Shown in pieces: positions 1 through 6,998 of a stretch of DNA of 64,000 nucleotides. The DNA comes from Secundilactobacillus silagincola (GTDB lineage: Bacteria; Bacillota; Bacilli; Lactobacillales; Lactobacillaceae): positions 62,001 through 126,000 of the forward strand of contig NZ_BCMJ01000006.1 in NCBI RefSeq assembly GCF_002583405.1, read 5' to 3'. The notes under the pieces were generated by a model. It made no database searches. It saw only the letters and a program-made list of their open reading frames with translations, and was not told the DNA's origin. The position numbers and the translations under genes were made by a program. Each line of letters opens with the position of its first letter. Position 1 is the first letter of the stretch.

Positions 1-487
1 ACGCATCTAGCGGAATCGCTAATTGCGACACGTTACCTTTAGTAATGGCTAAGAAAACGCCTAACATGGAAACCGCAAACGCAATCAAATCACTACGATA
101 AGGTGCTTCACGTTTAAATACTAGACTACCCACCACGATGAACAACGGGCTAAGATACTGCAAAATCGTTGCCGAAGCAGCGTTTCCCGTTTGGACCGAC
201 ATGTAGAAGGTCAGTAAGTTCGCGCTTAGACCAAAAACTGCATAGGCTAAAAGTGAGGCTGCTAAACGCCAAGACTTGAAAACTTTAAAAATATGTCCAT
301 GCGAGGTAAAGGTACCAATAATCATGAGCAGGATACCCGCTCCTAACGTTCGTGCCGACAAAAACCAAGCTGCTGGGATGTGCTGGTTTTGTGAGATATA
401 CTGCAGCACAGTACCCGAAATTCCCCACATCATTGAAGCAAGCAGGGCTAACAAAATTCCTCGTGTAACGTGACTTTTAGTCATCAT
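1..487 (-). CDS. EamA-family (DMT) transporter, 3' end outside window
   Basis: Reading the minus strand from 487 gives MMTKSHVTRG followed by hydrophobic helices typical of the drug/metabolite transporter superfamily; motifs such as MWGISGT and a later SVQTGNAASATILQYLSP stretch match the first EamA repeat. About 162 codons are visible and the frame runs off the left edge, so the second repeat is missing only because of the window. Start chosen at 487 because GGGGAG lies about 9 nt upstream; an ATG at 484 is possible. Substrate unknown. Another EamA gene lies at 41907-42782. Confidence 0.8.
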   Translation of the reverse strand, partial: MMTKSHVTRGILLALLASMMWGISGTVLQYISQNQHIPAAWFLSARTLGAGILLMIIGTFTSHGHIFKVFKSWRLAASLLAYAVFGLSANLLTFYMSVQTGNAASATILQYLSPLFIVVGSLVFKREAPYRSDLIAFAVSMLGVFLAITKGNVSQLAIPLDA

Positions 488-593
488 AAAGCGTTTCTCC
501 CCAAATTTAAAAATTCATTCTAAAAGAATACTAAACAATCATGAAAGGGATATGGGAATATGGAAAAATTTACCTTAATATCGACCTACACGT

Positions 594-635
594 AAAAACC
601 GGCTTACCAGTCCAAGTGAACTGATAAACCGGTTT
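594..635 (-). terminator. Intrinsic terminator of the GntR/ABC operon
   Basis: On the minus strand an AAACCGGTTTATCAG arm pairs imperfectly with CTGGTAAGCCGGTTT and is followed by a short T run. It lies 17 nt past the permease stop codon. Confidence 0.7.
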
Positions 636-651
636 CGTTAACGTTAAGATA

Positions 652-1419
652 CTATTGTGCTGTTTCGACAAACTTATTCATGAGTAAAATGTTAACTACG
701 GATTCTACCACTACCACTAAAGCCAAAACTCCCAGTATAGAAAAAGCAGCTCCCCAGCCTAATGAAAGGCCGTTCATTAGTGTGCCATAAATATTAAAGA
801 ACGCGGCTCCCAAACGAATAATCGCTAAACTAATGACGATGTATAAAATGCCGCGAATGATTCTTTGACGGCCAATGGGTAGAAACGCGTCAATACTCAG
901 CATAATCAAATGAATTAAGGAGATTGTCGTCCAGACCATCATGATCGCAACTATCGCAATTCCAAGCGATACTAAGACAATGGCAATGCCTTGCCCAGAG
1001 TTTAAGCCGGATTCTGAGAAAATTTGTCCCATAATATCGGTGAAATTATTACCAGCTAGCAAAGTCGTAACTATTCGCAGAACTAATTGGACAACCATAA
1101 AGTACAGAAAACTAATCACAGTCGTGCATAAGCTGCCCAAATAAACTTTAGTATCGCTAGCCGGTATCAAACGGATAGAATCGTTTTGATAAACGTTTTC
1201 GTTAAACATTGACAATCTGATGAAAACAACGAAAGATGCCACTGAACTCCACAAAACGGTGTAACTCATCAAGCTAGCACCAAGGTTACCAGTGCCCTCT
1301 TGAAAGAACACATAGACTTCAGTCATAACAATTGCAATCAACATTAATAAAATAATGCGGTTCAATGATTTAAATCGGTCCCGCAGAAATGCAAGAATTA
1401 ATGAAGTAAACTTAGTCAT
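652..1419 (-). CDS. ABC transporter permease-like membrane protein
   Basis: A 255-residue protein with about six hydrophobic segments, third gene of a GntR-ATPase-permease operon. The frame stays open upstream inside the ATPase gene, but MTKFTSLILAFLRDRF at 1419 is the sensible start: GGGGAGG lies 9 nt before it, and it overlaps the ATPase stop by 8 nt, suggesting translational coupling. It resembles membrane partners of YtrB-like ATPases in cell-envelope stress exporters of Gram-positive bacteria. The family assignment rests mainly on context, and the substrate is not visible. Confidence 0.75.
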   Translation of the reverse strand: MTKFTSLILAFLRDRFKSLNRIILLMLIAIVMTEVYVFFQEGTGNLGASLMSYTVLWSSVASFVVFIRLSMFNENVYQNDSIRLIPASDTKVYLGSLCTTVISFLYFMVVQLVLRIVTTLLAGNNFTDIMGQIFSESGLNSGQGIAIVLVSLGIAIVAIMMVWTTISLIHLIMLSIDAFLPIGRQRIIRGILYIVISLAIIRLGAAFFNIYGTLMNGLSLGWGAAFSILGVLALVVVVESVVNILLMNKFVETAQ

Positions 1420-2125
1420 TCGAGTCAGCCTCCCCGTACAAACTTTCGTAGTAGTCTTCGATACTCTGTCCGCTTTCTTCACGAATTGTATCGGCAGCTT
1501 TGTGGACAACAATGGTGTTATCTTTTACCACCACAATTTCATCAAGAATCGGTGCAATTTCAGAAACGTAATGATCGCTAATCACCATTAATGAGTCGGC
1601 CGGCTTCCACTGAATGATGCTATTAATAATCTTCTTCCGACTCATGCTGTCGATACCGCTAAACGGTTCATCAAGTAAATAAACACTTGCCTGACGAGCT
1701 AAGGTTAAGCTGATTACCAATTTTTCCCGGGTGCCTTTTGATAAAGCCGATAACCGTTGTGATTCATCCAGTTTCAAAAATGTAATCATTTGATTATATT
1801 TCTGTTCATCAAAATCCGGATAAACCTGCTGGTAAAAATCTTTGACCTCACTGATCCGTTTGTTAGTGGCCATCCCACCTAGTGGATTACTGTAGCTAAT
1901 TAAACTTTTACGCGTTGCCAGATCAGTTTTATCATTAACAGAAATGATTCCCTTGGCATTCTTAGCTACACCAGCAATCAAACGCATAAGCGTGGTTTTA
2001 CCAGCACCATTTTCACCCAGTAGACCGACAATTTTGTTGCCCGTTAATGACAATGAAACATCGGCTAAAATCCGTTTTAAATTCCTGCGGTAGTTCAAAT
2101 TTTCAACTTTCAGTGTTGTCGTCAT
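1412..2125 (-). CDS. ABC transporter ATP-binding protein (YtrB-like)
   Basis: A 237-residue nucleotide-binding protein. Walker A GENGAGKTT is near residue 37, the signature is the degenerate LSKGTREKL, and Walker B VYLLDEPFSG follows with a switch His in ISDHY. One ATPase domain and a separate permease indicate an export-type half system. Its start lies inside the GntR gene (23-nt overlap) and its end overlaps the permease, so the three genes form a tight operon. The C-terminal portion is short, as in YtrB/EcsA-like proteins. Confidence 0.9.
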   Translation of the reverse strand: MTTTLKVENLNYRRNLKRILADVSLSLTGNKIVGLLGENGAGKTTLMRLIAGVAKNAKGIISVNDKTDLATRKSLISYSNPLGGMATNKRISEVKDFYQQVYPDFDEQKYNQMITFLKLDESQRLSALSKGTREKLVISLTLARQASVYLLDEPFSGIDSMSRKKIINSIIQWKPADSLMVISDHYVSEIAPILDEIVVVKDNTIVVHKAADTIREESGQSIEDYYESLYGEADSND

Positions 2126-2492
2126 TTAAATCCCCCTGCCTTTCAATATATGCCGTTACTTCATTAACAATCTGTTCATCACTGATATTTAACCGATGAA
2201 GTTGATCATAGAGTTGCTTCAAGTAGCGGTCAATCAGTTCTTGTTTTAGCTGTTCAACAATTTCAGCGTTCGAAGTCACAAAATTACCTCGCCCGCGTTG
2301 CGAAATAACAACACCTTCATCAATCATTTCACGCAAAGCTCGCTGAACGGTATTAACGTTAACGGTCAATGAAACTGCAAGTTGACGGATTGCAGGCAAC
2401 TTATCACCAGGTGCTAGTTGACCAGCAATAATTTGATCATAAATAACCGTTTTAATCTGGTAGTAAATGGGCACCTTATCGTCAAACTCCAT
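2103..2492 (-). CDS. GntR-family regulator, YtrA subfamily
   Basis: A 129-residue protein with an N-terminal winged helix (VPIYYQIKTVIYDQIIAGQL, then LPAIRQLAVSLTVNVNTVQRAL) and only a short C-terminal tail, the layout of the YtrA subfamily, which usually represses its own ABC operon. GGGAGG stands just upstream of the ATG. The promoter region holds a perfect inverted repeat (2511-2534), the expected autoregulatory operator. Known of the family: YtrA-type repressors often respond to cell-wall-active compounds. The actual inducer here is unknown. Confidence 0.9.
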   Translation of the reverse strand: MEFDDKVPIYYQIKTVIYDQIIAGQLAPGDKLPAIRQLAVSLTVNVNTVQRALREMIDEGVVISQRGRGNFVTSNAEIVEQLKQELIDRYLKQLYDQLHRLNISDEQIVNEVTAYIERQGDLNDDNTES

Positions 2493-2510
2493 GATGGACC
2501 CTCCCTTATT

Positions 2511-2534
2511 AGTGTACTATCTTTCTATTACACT
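2511..2534 (-). promoter_or_regulatory. YtrA-type operator
   Basis: Perfect inverted repeat AGTGTA-N12-TACACT beginning 19 bp upstream of the gntR start. On the minus strand it overlaps a TATAGT-like -10. Its half-sites match the AGTGTA/TACACT half-sites reported for YtrA-type repressors. Confidence 0.75.
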
Positions 2535-2591
2535 ATATCACCATTACACATAATTTCAATCAAATTTATTCAAATTACATAAAAAAGTCCT

Positions 2592-2608
2592 TGTAACATA
2601 ACTGTAAC
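2592..2608 (+). promoter_or_regulatory. WalR (YycF) box-like direct repeat
   Basis: TGTAAC-ATAAC-TGTAAC, two hexamers separated by 5 nt, matching the WalR consensus TGTWAH-N5-TGTWAH. A TATAAT lies at 2657-2662, about 48 bp downstream, further than at the protease promoters. What it controls is unclear: only a gene remnant and a small RNA lie downstream. Confidence 0.5.
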
Positions 2609-2639
2609 AATTAATTTTATGATTAAAAAACAAAGATAG

Positions 2640-2759
2640 CTAAATGTGAATTTGATTATAATACAAGTGTTAAATTCAGCTGACTATGAACGCTTACATA
2701 TCAGCAATGACGGTGATTCCCATTTTGATGTAGCAATTACCTTTAACGTAAAATACTAA
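2640..2759 (+). pseudogene. Possible 3' remnant of a protein gene
   Basis: An open frame of 39 codons ending in TAA reads like ordinary protein (contains SADYERLHISNDGDS and FDVAITFNVKY) but has no ATG and no ribosome binding site. With the WalR-like box upstream, it could be what is left after an internal deletion of a regulated gene. It could equally be chance; I recognise no family. Confidence 0.25.
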
Positions 2760-2830
2760 TCACAATCTCATATAGTTAGTGTTGTTAACCATTAATCTTT
2801 TCGTAACATTCTGATAATTGTTATGTCATC

Positions 2831-2862
2831 TTCACACTTTCTTCACATTTAGAGATTATATT
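2831..2862 (+). promoter_or_regulatory. Promoter with Pho-box-like repeats for a small RNA
   Basis: TTCACA at 2831-2836 and again at 2842-2847 give the 11-bp periodicity of PhoP-type direct repeats. A TATATT -10 begins 9 nt after the second repeat (2857-2862). Expected transcription start is near 2869. Confidence 0.5.
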
Positions 2863-2868
2863 ATGACC

Positions 2869-3006
2869 ATAGCCTAATATCTTAGTAAAGATATTAAGTG
2901 AGCTTTTTCATTTTACTCCTCCAAAGTAAAATTTATATTTCCGTGAACCCCATCACGAAAATGCCTACTCCTATAAGATCACCCTCCCCCGGGTGGTCTT
3001 TTTTTT
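2869..3006 (+). ncRNA. Candidate small regulatory RNA with C-rich loops
   Basis: About 138 nt between the promoter at 2831-2862 and a strong terminator. Three perfect stem-loops precede the terminator: TAATATCTT/AAGATATTA with loop AGTA (2875-2896); ATTTTACT/AGTAAAAT with loop CCTCCAA (2910-2932); CGTGA/TCACG with loop ACCCCA (2942-2957). The terminator loop is TCCCCC. No ORF with a ribosome binding site is present. C-rich single-stranded loops that can pair with Shine-Dalgarno sequences are typical of Firmicutes trans-acting RNAs such as the staphylococcal Rsa RNAs. No match to a known family was identified by eye. Confidence 0.6.
2977..3006 (+). terminator. Intrinsic terminator of the small RNA
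   Basis: GATCACCC/GGGTGGTC stem (one G-T pair), loop TCCCCC, then eight T. There is no protein gene for it on the plus strand, which supports a short non-coding transcript. Confidence 0.85.
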
Positions 3007-3008
3007 AC

Positions 3009-3071
3009 GACAAAATAAAAGATTCGCTTTGGTCATCTTTCTAGATACCATAGCGAATCTTTTATTTTGTC
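3009..3071. repeat. 20-bp perfect palindrome with 23-nt centre
   Basis: Positions 3009-3028 are exactly complementary to 3052-3071, and TGGT/ACCA extend the stem inward. Neither side has a T run after the stem, so it is not a classic terminator. It begins 3 bp after the small RNA terminator. A small MITE-like element or a structured spacer are both possible. Confidence 0.6.
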
Positions 3072-3246
3072 AAAACCTAGTTATCACAACAACTGAATCC
3101 TATTCACTGACACACCTAATGAGAGTGTACAATCAACTGTACTTTAAATACGTTCTAAGAATAAGAAACCCATAAACGATATGAATCACCCCAGACGCAC
3201 ACCGCCTCTTACCTAACTGTGGCCTCCAACCACCTTTAGGCTGATA

Positions 3247-3354
3247 CTACTTCGTAATAGCTCCCCAGCTATGCTTTTCTAATGCTTCGTGACATTTCAA
3301 CGCAATCATCAAATATGGAGTAGTATCTGCAACACTTGTAGTAAGCTTTTTCAT
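3247..3354 (-). CDS. Hypothetical 35-residue peptide
   Basis: ATG at 3354 with GGTGAG 6 nt upstream. The product begins MKKLTTSVADTTPYLMIALK and ends in HSWGAITK. An ACCAG/CTGGT hairpin just upstream could hide the ribosome binding site. It lies about 60 bp downstream of small RNA A on the same strand. No family recognised; the opposite strand holds a hydrophobic frame without a start codon, so the coding strand is uncertain. Confidence 0.35.
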   Translation of the reverse strand: MKKLTTSVADTTPYLMIALKCHEALEKHSWGAITK

Positions 3355-3415
3355 TTTTCTCACCAGACCTACTGGTTCATAAATCCCCCGGAATTAAAGA
3401 ATCAATCTTAAGAAC

Positions 3416-3521
3416 AAAAAAGACCCATTCATTCGGCAAGCCTTAAGCTTCCGAGAACGGGTCGTGTCCTAAATAATATTAGAACTGAGCATTTAAATTA
3501 ACTTTTTTCGTTCTTAACAAC
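3416..3521 (-). ncRNA. Candidate small RNA A, homologous to small RNA B
   Basis: About 106 nt on the minus strand between a consensus promoter and an intrinsic terminator (GACCC...GGGTC stem, then six T). The core TGCTCAG..CTAA....TTTAG.GACACGACCCG is shared with the element at 9666-9774, and both start the same distance from a TTGNNA-N17-TATATT promoter. No start codon with a ribosome binding site lies inside. It could be a trans-acting RNA or the antisense half of an old type I toxin locus. Confidence 0.6.
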
Positions 3522-3527
3522 AAATAT

Positions 3528-3556
3528 AATATATCACATAATTTTGATAATAACAA
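3528..3556 (-). promoter_or_regulatory. Promoter of small RNA A
   Basis: TTGTTA (-35, 3551-3556), 17-nt spacer, TATATT (-10, 3528-3533) on the minus strand. Confidence 0.65.
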
Positions 3557-3710
3557 GCTTTTAGCGACATTATTATGATTAACAAGTAAGATTATGGCAT
3601 AATTTCTAACCTTAAATTAACGATTTAAGAATTCCAAAGCCGTCTGGTAAAACGATTAACTTACCGCTACAAATGTACTTGTCATGCTAACTATAAGCAA
3701 TAAAAGGATT

Positions 3711-3739
3711 AAAAAGCAGCCACCCCATTAGGCAACTGC
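3711..3739 (-). terminator. Intrinsic terminator
   Basis: On the minus strand GCAGTTGCC pairs with GGTGGCTGC (G-T pairs included), followed by five T. It lies downstream of the 34-residue ORF and the promoter at 4109-4137, completing a small transcription unit. Confidence 0.55.
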
Positions 3740-3817
3740 CTCCATCAATTCAATTGTTCATGATGCTTATGCCGCTAAATTAGCTTTAGGTGTCGCAATA
3801 GTTAAAACATGAACAAA

Positions 3818-3922
3818 CTACTGATACTTAACCCAATCCTCTCCTATTTTGTAAGGGTGAAACCGGATCAAGCCACCTTCACGTTCAACCATCACGTGTC
3901 GGGGTCCACCCTGCTTTTTCAA
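3818..3922 (-). CDS. Hypothetical 34-residue protein, possibly the end of a broken gene
   Basis: TTG start at 3922 with a GGAGG 8 nt upstream; sequence begins MKKQGGPRHVMVEREGG and ends GEDWVKYQ, looking like true protein. The same frame continues upstream through one TGA (3942-3944) into another 45-codon stretch from an ATG at 4082 (MDLVRGITG...). The locus is therefore either a short gene or a pseudogene split by one nonsense codon. Promoter and terminator bracket it. No family recognised. Confidence 0.4.
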   Translation of the reverse strand: MKKQGGPRHVMVEREGGLIRFHPYKIGEDWVKYQ

Positions 3923-4108
3923 AACTGCTTCCTCCAAAATCAATCAAAACTTCCCGAATAAATTCCTAGATACATACCAACTATGCCAAATTAAAACGTT
4001 CACTAGATTCCCTAGCCTAAATTTTATCCCTCCTCCATAGCCAGGCTGATTTGACCCAGTAATCCCCCTTACCAGATCCATGTATTGGAATCGTCTAGCT
4101 TACGCATA

Positions 4109-4137
4109 AATATAACGATAATGATTGTCTCAGTCAA
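4109..4137 (-). promoter_or_regulatory. Promoter with Fur/PerR-like box
   Basis: TTGACT (4132-4137), 17-nt spacer, TATATT (4109-4114) on the minus strand. The spacer holds a GATAATGATTGTC-like sequence (plus strand) resembling the Fur-family core GATAATGATTATC. The first ATG of the transcript opens a 12-codon peptide ending in two Trp codons, with no ribosome binding site. Confidence 0.5.
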
Positions 4138-4326
4138 GTGTTTTGACTTGGTGGCTTATAAAAAAAACCAATCAAGTATTTTTTTATTTATCAGAATAAT
4201 GCTTGTATAGCAAGCTTTTAAGACAGAACAATTTTCAAAAAAGGCCTTATTTTTTGAAACATTTATAAAAAATAGCATTTTTATATGGTAAAAATACCAA
4301 ATAGTAATTTCATATTATTACAATAA

Positions 4327-4977
4327 TTAACTTAACCAAGAATCCAGCCAAAAACGTTTTTGTGTAATGACTTCCGCGGCTGCTTCCGTAATTTTCTGAA
4401 TTAATCTAAAATCTGAGTTCCGAGTAACTTTCTTATCTAGGTCGGTACGTGTCTGTTCATCAGTGACTACCCATTTAAGACCATCCATTTGTCGTAAGAT
4501 GGCAAATAAATTCAGAGCAGCCACGTTTGAGTTAGTACTTATACTATCAACTAGCCAGGTCCGAGTTGCTACTCGTGCTTGTTCTGTTGGTTCGTAAATC
4601 ACGTGTGGTTTTAAGTTGTTTTGAAAAATCACCCGTTCGACCTGACCACTCGCCAATAAGCCGTTACCAATACCATCATATATCTGATTAGCAATATCCC
4701 AACTAGTAAGTGGCTTTAATGCAGACTCCAAATCGCGATCTTGAGTTAAAGCCTCAGTTAACTGCTTAACGAATACCGATAAATAGTCCGGTAATTTAGC
4801 TGTTTTATCAAATATAACCTGATTACCCTCTTTTAATTGAATGGTATGTTCAGCCACCAAATCTAAAAATGCAGCCAACACAAAGTAAGATTGGCTGGTA
4901 AATCGCGTTCGTAACATTGGCTTTTTCCCAATTCGTTCCGTCAATAATAAATATTTTTCTGCAGTTGTTAATACCAC
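4327..4977 (-). CDS. GPP34 (GOLPH3-like) family protein
   Basis: A 216-residue soluble helical protein. The opening LTTAEKYLLLTERIG, the segment YFVLAAFLDLVAEHTIQL, and the later WLVDS...NVAALNLFAILRQMDGL match the order of conserved blocks in the GPP34 family, which in eukaryotes binds phosphatidylinositol-4-phosphate; bacterial members have no settled role. It is divergent from the acyltransferase-like gene at 5159 and shares a 181-bp control region with it, so the two may be co-regulated. The assignment is from pattern memory and not from a search. Confidence 0.55.
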   Translation of the reverse strand: MVLTTAEKYLLLTERIGKKPMLRTRFTSQSYFVLAAFLDLVAEHTIQLKEGNQVIFDKTAKLPDYLSVFVKQLTEALTQDRDLESALKPLTSWDIANQIYDGIGNGLLASGQVERVIFQNNLKPHVIYEPTEQARVATRTWLVDSISTNSNVAALNLFAILRQMDGLKWVVTDEQTRTDLDKKVTRNSDFRLIQKITEAAAEVITQKRFWLDSWLS

Positions 4978-5095
4978 TTCTAATCACTCCTCGAAAATAG
5001 CATAACACCCATATCTCCTAACGGCTATGAAGTAAGTTTAATTCCATGACGAAATCGCACTGATATGACATAATATGCCCCAAAAGCATCAAAAT

Positions 5096-5118
5096 TAGAA
5101 ATAGTTTCTACCTATAAT
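5096..5118 (+). promoter_or_regulatory. Promoter with palindromic operator
   Basis: TAGAAATAGTTTCTA (5096-5110) is a perfect palindrome around a central 3 nt and sits directly upstream of a perfect TATAAT (5113-5118), where a regulator would block or recruit RNA polymerase. No good -35 is visible. Confidence 0.5.
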
Positions 5119-5158
5119 AAGAGTCAGTGCACGCCCTCACAAAAAAGGAGCCCCCCAA

Positions 5159-6916
5159 ATGACCGAAAAATATATCACTGAAGGATTAACCCTTTTGCCT
5201 AAACTGCCATTGCCAAAGCTTGATCAGACATTTGCCAGTCTTAAAAAATGGCGTACCCCATTGCTGGGAGTATCAGAGCAAAACAAGCTAGCTGAGCAAA
5301 TTGATGCCTTTCAAAAAAGTGACGCGGTTGAATTACAGTCTTATTTAAATCAGCGCTGGGTTGAAACTAACGCCAATTGGTTATCACCCATCTTGCGTCA
5401 CCATTATCTGAGCAATCGGCAACCCGTTCAAACAAAAACTAATTTTGGCTTCACGATTTCTCACGACAAACTACCTCATCAAGATCAACTCACCATAACT
5501 GCTAAACTGCTTCAGAACTTTGCTGATCAATATTTAAGCTACGTCACTGGAACGGCCCCCGTTGAAAAAGGCTCAGATGACAAGCCAATCGATATGAGCA
5601 GTTATCTGTCCTTCTTTCGAACACAACGGCAACCTGGCGTTGGACATGATTACTTGCAGAAAACCCGTCATACCGTAAATAACGTTGAAGCTACGGTTAT
5701 TTATCATCAAACCGTTTACCAGATACGGTTGATCGACCATGCAGGCCGAGTATCAACCTTACATTCGCTTACCGAGGCTCTGACACAAATGATGAATAAC
5801 CCCGATCCAGATACATTTTTTATTGGGGCCTACACCGGATTACCACGTAATGATGCAGCAAAATTACGACAACGCTTAAGTAGCAGCGAGCTCAATCAAG
5901 CCAATTTAACACGCATCAGTGACAGTCTACTGACTGTGACATTACTAGACCCCTCTCAGTCTTTAACGCCACAGTCGGTCCTTCTGGGCTCTCAAAATCG
6001 TTTATTCGATAAAACTACCCAAGTTATTGTAAGTTCTGACGCTCAAATCGGTTTTGCCTTTGAACACAGTCAGATTGACGTCCAAACCGCACTACGGCTC
6101 GTAAATTCAGTCGTTACAAAATTAGACCAAACGGCAGATCAATGGGATAGTAAGGGTAAGCCCCACTTTCAGCGACTTGAATGGCAACTGGACCACTATA
6201 CTAAAGAAGCATTAAGTGAAGCTGATCGTCGAAATGCTGAAGTTGCTCAAGGACTAGAATTTGCTTCAAAAATCGTCCAAGCAGTCGGCGTTGAACAACT
6301 ACAGGATCTGAAGGTAGATTCGGATGCGTTCGCTCAAATTAGCCTTGCGCTTGCCGAATACCGTATCACTGGTAGTTGGCGAAATATTTCAGAATCAACT
6401 TCCATGCGTCAATTCTATCAAGGACGAGCTGAAACGGTCAGCACAGTCACCCTCGAAGAGAAACAATTCATCGAAGTCTTTGCTGCAGGAGCGCGAGATG
6501 CCGCAACGCGACAATTATTTAATCAGGCAGTGACTGCCTTGGCTGCTCGAATGAATCTTATTCAGCAAGGTTTCGGTATTGATTCTCACCTGCTTGGATT
6601 GGCAACAATGATGTCTCAACATGGTGGTAAAGCAGCATTCCCTGACGCTGACGAATTCTTTCATTCGCCCTTTTTAAACCAACTAGTTAACGATTTCTTC
6701 TCAACAGTCAGACTACCAACTGATCTAATTGATACTTTTGTTTCGTCACCAGCTAGCCCTAATGGTTATACTATTGGCTACAGCCCTTTAAAGAATCAAA
6801 TCGCGCTATCCGTGTCAGCCTGGACCTCAAATGATTTTGAAGCAGAAGAGTTACTTGCTGATATCGAAGACAGTCTTAGCACAATTTTTGCCTGGTTAAC
6901 AGCTGAACGAAATTAG
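5159..6916 (+). CDS. Choline/carnitine O-acyltransferase family protein
   Basis: A 585-residue protein with the landmarks of carnitine/choline acyltransferases in the right order: a short N-terminal L-P-x-L-P-L-P-like opening, YLSFFRTQRQPG near residue 149, FEHSQID with the predicted catalytic His303, ESTS at about 412-415 followed by RQFYQGRAETV, GIDSHLLGL at 473-481, and YTIGYSPLKNQIALSVSAW near the C-terminus. Length fits the 580-650 residue family. The family moves acyl groups between CoA and carnitine or choline and is common in eukaryotes but rare in bacteria. GGAGCC-like ribosome binding site 8 nt upstream of ATG. No CoA ligase or carnitine transporter is adjacent, so the real substrate is open. 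Confidence 0.8.
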   Translation: MTEKYITEGLTLLPKLPLPKLDQTFASLKKWRTPLLGVSEQNKLAEQIDAFQKSDAVELQSYLNQRWVETNANWLSPILRHHYLSNRQPVQTKTNFGFTISHDKLPHQDQLTITAKLLQNFADQYLSYVTGTAPVEKGSDDKPIDMSSYLSFFRTQRQPGVGHDYLQKTRHTVNNVEATVIYHQTVYQIRLIDHAGRVSTLHSLTEALTQMMNNPDPDTFFIGAYTGLPRNDAAKLRQRLSSSELNQANLTRISDSLLTVTLLDPSQSLTPQSVLLGSQNRLFDKTTQVIVSSDAQIGFAFEHSQIDVQTALRLVNSVVTKLDQTADQWDSKGKPHFQRLEWQLDHYTKEALSEADRRNAEVAQGLEFASKIVQAVGVEQLQDLKVDSDAFAQISLALAEYRITGSWRNISESTSMRQFYQGRAETVSTVTLEEKQFIEVFAAGARDAATRQLFNQAVTALAARMNLIQQGFGIDSHLLGLATMMSQHGGKAAFPDADEFFHSPFLNQLVNDFFSTVRLPTDLIDTFVSSPASPNGYTIGYSPLKNQIALSVSAWTSNDFEAEELLADIEDSLSTIFAWLTAERN

Positions 6917-6933
6917 GCGAACCAAAGCATAAA

Positions 6934-6963
6934 AAATATCCATTCCCCCCGGAATGGATATTT
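6934..6963. terminator. Bidirectional terminator
   Basis: AAATATCCATTCC/GGAATGGATATTT around CCCC, A-rich on the left and T-rich on the right. It serves the acyltransferase-like gene and the convergent protease. An identical hairpin lies at 8151-8180. Confidence 0.8.
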
Positions 6964-6998
6964 CATTTCTAATTTAATTTCTAATTTAATTTTTAATC

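Noticed and set aside
2993-3175. 60-codon plus-strand ORF
   Set aside because: It runs through the terminator T tract and the 20-bp palindrome, has no ribosome binding site and reads as low-complexity sequence.
3288-3380. Hydrophobic plus-strand frame opposite the 35-residue ORF
   Set aside because: It contains IIKYGVVSATLVVSFFIFL but has no ATG, GTG or TTG and an upstream stop in frame, so no translation start.
4096-4108. 12-codon peptide with two Trp codons after the promoter at 4109
   Set aside because: It suggests tryptophan attenuation but has no ribosome binding site and no trp gene follows.
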